A stretch of DNA of 64,000 nt from Catellatospora coxensis (GTDB lineage Bacteria > Actinomycetota > Actinomycetes > Mycobacteriales > Micromonosporaceae): positions 119,629 through 183,628 of the forward strand of contig NZ_BONI01000008.1 of assembly GCF_016862635.1 (NCBI RefSeq), given 5' to 3'. A model generated the notes under the pieces. That model was not told the DNA's origin, did not search any database, and saw only the letters and a program-made list of their open reading frames with translations. The translations under genes were made by a program, and so were the position numbers. Shown here one piece after another: positions 60,928-64,000 of this stretch (the first letter of the stretch is position 1; every line of letters begins with the position of its first letter).

Positions 60928-61596
60928 TCAGGCGGGGTCGGGGCGGAGGACGGCGCCGACGCCCTCGTCGAGCCGCACCTCGGCGGCGTTGACGATGATC
61001 AGCTCGGCGTCGTTGAGCACCGCGGCGCGAACCAGCGCATCCTCGGCGCGTACCGGATGGGCCCGGGACGCCCCCAGCTGCCGCAGCCGCTCCTCGCTCG
61101 CGGACAGGTCGGCGGGCGAGTCGCCGATCCACACCCGGGCCTTGGCCAGCGCCGCAGGATCCAGCAGCAGCGCCTCGACCTGCCGGTTCTCGAACGCGGC
61201 CAGGGTGTCGGCGACGCCCGACGCGGCCGGCTCCCCACCCGGCAGCGGTTCGCCGTCGCGCTTGGCCAGCAGCGGCGTCACGTGCGGCAGCGGGGCCATC
61301 TCGGCGCTGTCGGTGCACAGCGGCTCCGGCATCGCCTCGGCGTAGTGCACCCGGCCCTGCGCGGCGAACACGGCCAGGCCGTGCCGCTCGCGCGGGCGGC
61401 GGTACTGGGCCAGCGCCCCCTCCAGCGCGAGCAGGGTCGGCTCGTCGATGCCCTCGTCGAGCAGCGTCTCCCGGGCGGCCCGCCAGCGCAGCTTCAGTGC
61501 CGCGGCGGTCGCCTCGGTGTGGTCGGTCCCGTCGATGTACAGCGACGCCCACGGGCCGGGGATCTCATACATGGCGCGAAGAAACGACAGTTCCAT
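60928..61596 (-). CDS. baeRF-type (archaeo-eukaryotic release-factor-like, Rv2629-like) protein
   Basis: A 222-aa protein that looks like the bacterial eRF1-like family 2, to which M. tuberculosis Rv2629 belongs. Features are WASLYIDGTDHTEATAAALK near the N-terminus, AVFAAQGRVHY in the middle and the C-terminal VRAAVLNDAELIIVNAAEV with an acidic helix. A ribosome-rescue role has been proposed for related families but not shown here. ATG 61596 is chosen as the family-like start. The family call is from memory of the pattern, so moderate. Confidence 0.65.
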   Translation of the reverse strand: MELSFLRAMYEIPGPWASLYIDGTDHTEATAAALKLRWRAARETLLDEGIDEPTLLALEGALAQYRRPRERHGLAVFAAQGRVHYAEAMPEPLCTDSAEMAPLPHVTPLLAKRDGEPLPGGEPAASGVADTLAAFENRQVEALLLDPAALAKARVWIGDSPADLSASEERLRQLGASRAHPVRAEDALVRAAVLNDAELIIVNAAEVRLDEGVGAVLRPDPA

Positions 61597-61648
61597 GCCC
61601 GCGCTATGCCCGCCTCCCGATCGCCGCAACCGCGCGATCATGCCAGGT

Positions 61649-62203
61649 TCACGGGCGCCCGGACGCGGTCTGCTCCCGGGGCGCGCCGGCCGCCGCCGAG
61701 CGCCTGCGCGACCGCCGGAACAGGTCCCGGGCGACCCGGACCACCGACACTGCGCCGATCCCGATCGGCACCAGCAGCAGCGCCGTCAGCGCGCCGGGCC
61801 GCAGCCACGCCCGGTCGCCGACGAGCCAGGCCTCGGCCGATCCGCCCGCGCTGACCCGTGCCGCCAGCGGCCCGCGCGGCCGCTCGCTGGCGTTCCAGAA
61901 GAATTCCACCGGGTACGCGGCGCCGAGCTCCCGGTCGACGAACGTGCCCGCACAGCGCCAGCGCGCGAACAGCAGCGACTGTCGCCCGCCCGCCACGGTG
62001 CAGCCGTCCGGAGTGACCGTGCCCGCCCGGCCGCCCCGCTCGGCGCGTACGCCGTCGACCGCCAGCGCGGCCTGCGTGGCCACGAACACCGCGAGCAGCA
62101 GGGTGCCCACCGCCACGCCGTACCGGAACTGCCGGTCGAACGGGGTCTCGGGCCGCGACGGGACGAGCCAGGGGCGGCGACGGCCGACGTGGTGACGACC
62201 CAC
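61649..62203 (-). CDS. Unknown membrane protein
   Basis: A 184-aa protein with membrane helices at about residues 29-50 (YGVAVGTLLLAVFVATQAAL) and 140-158 (ALTALLLVPIGIGAVSVV), and between them an extracytoplasmic part with two cysteines (DGCTVAGG and RWRCAGTF) that could form a disulfide. GTG 62203 is the likely start, with GGAGGAGGAGG just before it. No family recognised. It is divergent from tyrS with a 118-bp gap. Confidence 0.75.
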   Translation of the reverse strand: MGRHHVGRRRPWLVPSRPETPFDRQFRYGVAVGTLLLAVFVATQAALAVDGVRAERGGRAGTVTPDGCTVAGGRQSLLFARWRCAGTFVDRELGAAYPVEFFWNASERPRGPLAARVSAGGSAEAWLVGDRAWLRPGALTALLLVPIGIGAVSVVRVARDLFRRSRRRSAAAGAPREQTASGRP

Positions 62204-62321
62204 GGCCTCCTCCTCCCAGGTGCTGACCAGCGGCGATGACTGTAGCCGGGCGGCGCCGCCCGGCCCGGCGGTGGGGAAACCGGTTGTCGGCCGGTTCATG
62301 CGATGCGCGACAATCGACGGC

Positions 62322-63581
62322 GTGACGGACATCCTCGATGATCTGCAGTGGCGTGGCCTGCTGCAGGACTCCACCGACCTGGACGAGCTGCGCAAGCACC
62401 TGGCCGAGGGGCCGGTGACGTTCTATGTCGGCTTCGACCCGACCGCGCCCAGCCTCCAGGTCGGCAACCTGGTGCAGGTGCTCACCGCGCGCCGGCTCCA
62501 GCAGGCGGGGAACATTCCGGTACTGCTGGTCGGCGGCGCGACCGGGCTGATCGGCGACCCGAAGGCCGAGGGCGAGCGCTCGCTGAACTCGGAGGAGACC
62601 GTCGCCGGCTGGGTGGACAAGATCCGCCGGCAGGTCGAGCCGTTCTTCGAGTTCGAGGGCGCGAACGCGGCCCGCATGGTCAACAACCTGGACTGGACCT
62701 CGCCGCTGTCGGCGATCGAGTTCCTGCGCGACGTCGGCAAGCACTTCCCGGTGAACCAGATGCTGGCCCGCGAGGTGGTCAAGGCCCGGCTGGAGAGCGG
62801 CATCAGCTTCACCGAGTTCGCGTACCAGATCCTGCAGTCGCACGACTTCTACCAGCTGCACGAGCGCTACGGCGTGACACTGCAGCACGGCGGCTCCGAC
62901 CAGTGGGGCAACATCATCGCCGGCGTCGACTTCAACCGGCGCAAGGGCGTGCGCGGCGTGCACGCGTTCACCACCCCGCTGATCACGCGGGCCGACGGCA
63001 CCAAGTTCGGCAAGAGCGCCGAAGGCATGTCGGTATGGATGGACGCCGGCATGACCAGCCCGTACGCCTTCTACCAGTTCTGGTTCAACGCGGCCGACGC
63101 CGACATCGTGAACTACCTGAAGGTGTTCAGCTTCCGGTCCCGCGAGGAGATCGAGGAGCTGGCGAAGGAGACCGCGGAGCGGCCGTTCGCGCGGGCCGGG
63201 CAGCGGGCGCTGGCCGAGGAGCTGACCACGCTGCTGCACGGCAAGGACGAGTGCGAGCAGGTCATCACGGCCTCGCAGGCGCTGTTCGGCCGCGGCGCGC
63301 TGACCGACCTGGCCCCGTCGACGCTGCGCTCGGCGCTGGCGGAGGCCGGCCTGGTCGAGGTCGACGAGCTGCCGAGCGTGGCGGTGCTGTTCAAGGAGTC
63401 GGGCCTGGCGTCGAGCCTGGGCGAGGCGCGGCGCGCGGTCGCCGAGGGCGGCGCCTACGTCAACAACGAGCGCATGACCGACGCGGACGCCCCGGTGTCC
63501 GCGGAGCTGCTGCTGCACGGCAGGTACCTGGTGCTGCGCCGTGGCAAGAAGACCATCGCGGGTGCTGAGCTGCGGAAATAG
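62322..63581 (+). CDS. tyrS: Tyrosyl-tRNA synthetase
   Basis: Class I synthetase charging tRNA-Tyr. The 419-aa protein has the HIGH-equivalent PTAPSLQVGN at residues 40-49, tyrosine-binding GGSDQWGNIIAGVDF, the KMSKS-equivalent KFGKS at 228-232 and a C-terminal S4 RNA-binding domain (GLASSLGEARRAVAEGGAYVNN). GTG 62322 gives the usual start VTDILDDLQWRGL. No T-box leader is visible in the short upstream gap. A strong terminator follows at 63600. Confidence 0.97.
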   Translation: MTDILDDLQWRGLLQDSTDLDELRKHLAEGPVTFYVGFDPTAPSLQVGNLVQVLTARRLQQAGNIPVLLVGGATGLIGDPKAEGERSLNSEETVAGWVDKIRRQVEPFFEFEGANAARMVNNLDWTSPLSAIEFLRDVGKHFPVNQMLAREVVKARLESGISFTEFAYQILQSHDFYQLHERYGVTLQHGGSDQWGNIIAGVDFNRRKGVRGVHAFTTPLITRADGTKFGKSAEGMSVWMDAGMTSPYAFYQFWFNAADADIVNYLKVFSFRSREEIEELAKETAERPFARAGQRALAEELTTLLHGKDECEQVITASQALFGRGALTDLAPSTLRSALAEAGLVEVDELPSVAVLFKESGLASSLGEARRAVAEGGAYVNNERMTDADAPVSAELLLHGRYLVLRRGKKTIAGAELRK

Positions 63582-63599
63582 GCAGTTGACCATGATGTG

Positions 63600-63646
63600 A
63601 CGCGGGACGCGTCCCCCCGATTTGCGGGCGGTGGCGCGTCCCGCGT
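63600..63646 (+). terminator. Terminator after tyrS
   Basis: ACGCGGGACGCG (63600-63611) and CGCGTCCCGCGT (63635-63646) form a perfect 12-bp stem with a 23-base loop that holds a smaller CCCG/CGGG stem. AATGTTCTCTCT follows. It insulates tyrS from the promoters downstream. Confidence 0.9.
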
Positions 63647-63735
63647 AATGTTCTCTCTGCCAGCGCGGAACGGACAAAACAGCCGAGACCGGAAGGTCGG
63701 AGCAAAGAGGCCGGAGCGCACCGGGTGGGGCCGAT

Positions 63736-63764
63736 TTGATCGGACGAAACCAACCGGGTATGGT
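63736..63764 (+). promoter_or_regulatory. Promoter P1, probable rRNA operon
   Basis: TTGATC (63736-63741) and TATGGT (63759-63764) are separated by exactly 17 bp, four of six matches each to the vegetative consensus. It stands about 190 bp upstream of the stronger P2. Tandem promoters are usual for rRNA operons in actinomycetes. Confidence 0.55.
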
Positions 63765-63928
63765 TACCGAGCCGGTGACGAGCCGGGCGGATGAGTTCGC
63801 CGAGAGTCTTCTCGGAGGGGACCGTCGGCCGGGTCGCTGGTTCTCCTCGAACCTCGTACGGACCTCAGCGGTCCTGCGTGCTCGGGGGTGTCCAAACGGA
63901 CGAGCCGGACAGATCCGAAAATTCGGAT

Positions 63929-63957
63929 TTGACACGGAACGGCCGGATGGGTAAGCT
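63929..63957 (+). promoter_or_regulatory. Promoter P2, probable rRNA operon
   Basis: TTGACA (63929-63934), a perfect -35 box, and TAAGCT (63952-63957) are spaced by 17 bp. The region before it is AT-rich for this genome (CCGAAAATTCGG), like an UP element or operator. The sequence after it, GGATGAGTTGCCCCGGAGG, looks like rRNA leader of actinomycetes, but the 16S gene would begin beyond the window. Confidence 0.75.
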
Positions 63958-64000
63958 GGATGAGTTGCCCCGGAGGCGGCCAGGGAGACCTGGACGGCGC

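Larger units (their letters stand above)
63647..64000 (+). other. Non-coding region upstream of a presumed rRNA operon
   Basis: No gene is seen. Besides P1 and P2, it holds a GACC-GGAA-GGTC tetraloop stem in the region about 63684-63700, a CCGAGA/TCTCGG stem at 63800-63815, and the palindrome CCGAAAATTCGG at about 63916-63927 just before the P2 -35 box. The base composition and density of stems differ from the coding regions and fit an rRNA leader. Confidence 0.6.

Overview
This is a very GC-rich, gene-dense actinobacterial chromosome segment. GTG and TTG starts and ATGA/GTGA gene overlaps are common. BldD, the integration host factor MihF, an actinobacterial-type PriA, a FolP2-type protein and gene orders shared with Mycobacterium and Streptomyces (aroC-K-B-Q, pyrR-B-C-carAB, gmk-rpoZ-coaBC-metK-priA, rsmB-rpe-ribD, hisE-hisG, argCJBDFR-H, mpg-tyrS) point to a filamentous actinomycete. 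A member of the Micromonosporaceae is my best guess, from the style of the repeats and the shape of the rRNA promoter. I see no transposase, integrase, phage gene, CRISPR array or tRNA gene, so this is core chromosome.

Layout. 1-3455: the end of an unknown gene, then a shikimate operon (aroC, aroK, aroB, aroQ). 3567-8025: an unknown gene with an orphan branched-chain-amino-acid-type binding lipoprotein, a small lipoprotein, and a sensor kinase/response regulator pair. 8209-9794: efp-nusB facing bldD. 10066-20884: a pyrimidine operon (pyrR, pyrB, pyrC, carA, carB, pyrD, pyrF) with bioA inserted and a PyrR-type RNA hairpin over the first ribosome site. 21097-31380: mihF, gmk, rpoZ, coaBC, metK, priA, def, fmt, rsmB, rpe. 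31377-36124: a receiver-GGDEF protein and the riboflavin genes ribD, ribE, ribBA, ribH. 36239-40120: a GerMN lipoprotein, a quinone-type oxidoreductase, hisE, hisG and a small PH-domain membrane protein. 40121-42563: infC-rpmI-rplT with a structured leader, and an rRNA/tRNA 2'-O-methyltransferase. 42564-48633: pheS-pheT coupled to a FolP2-like gene and a RibD-C-type reductase, then a YCII protein. 48635-51535: an ArsR regulator with an MFS exporter, divergent from a secreted TNT-domain protein and a coupled small gene that could be its immunity protein. 51560-59099: arginine biosynthesis (argC, J, B, D, F, R, H; argG absent) with an ARG box over the promoter. 59184-63581: a toroid-type unknown protein, 3-methyladenine glycosylase, two further minus-strand genes, and tyrS. 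63582-64000: a terminator and two tandem promoters that look like the upstream region of an rRNA operon starting beyond the window.

The most unusual content is not in the enzymes. At least four families of short palindromic elements (A, three copies; B, four; C, two; D, two) sit in gene junctions, often splitting operons that are contiguous elsewhere. One family D copy lies inside the translated 5' end of bioA. In addition, two tiny open frames of shared design (ERSE near both ends, ATGA overlap with the next gene) sit between ribE and ribBA and between argJ and argB. Other points of interest are the TNT toxin-like gene with its coupled partner, the PyrR hairpin, an ATC start for infC behind a terminator-like leader, and a degenerate GGDEF protein in the same window as the c-di-GMP-binding regulator BldD.
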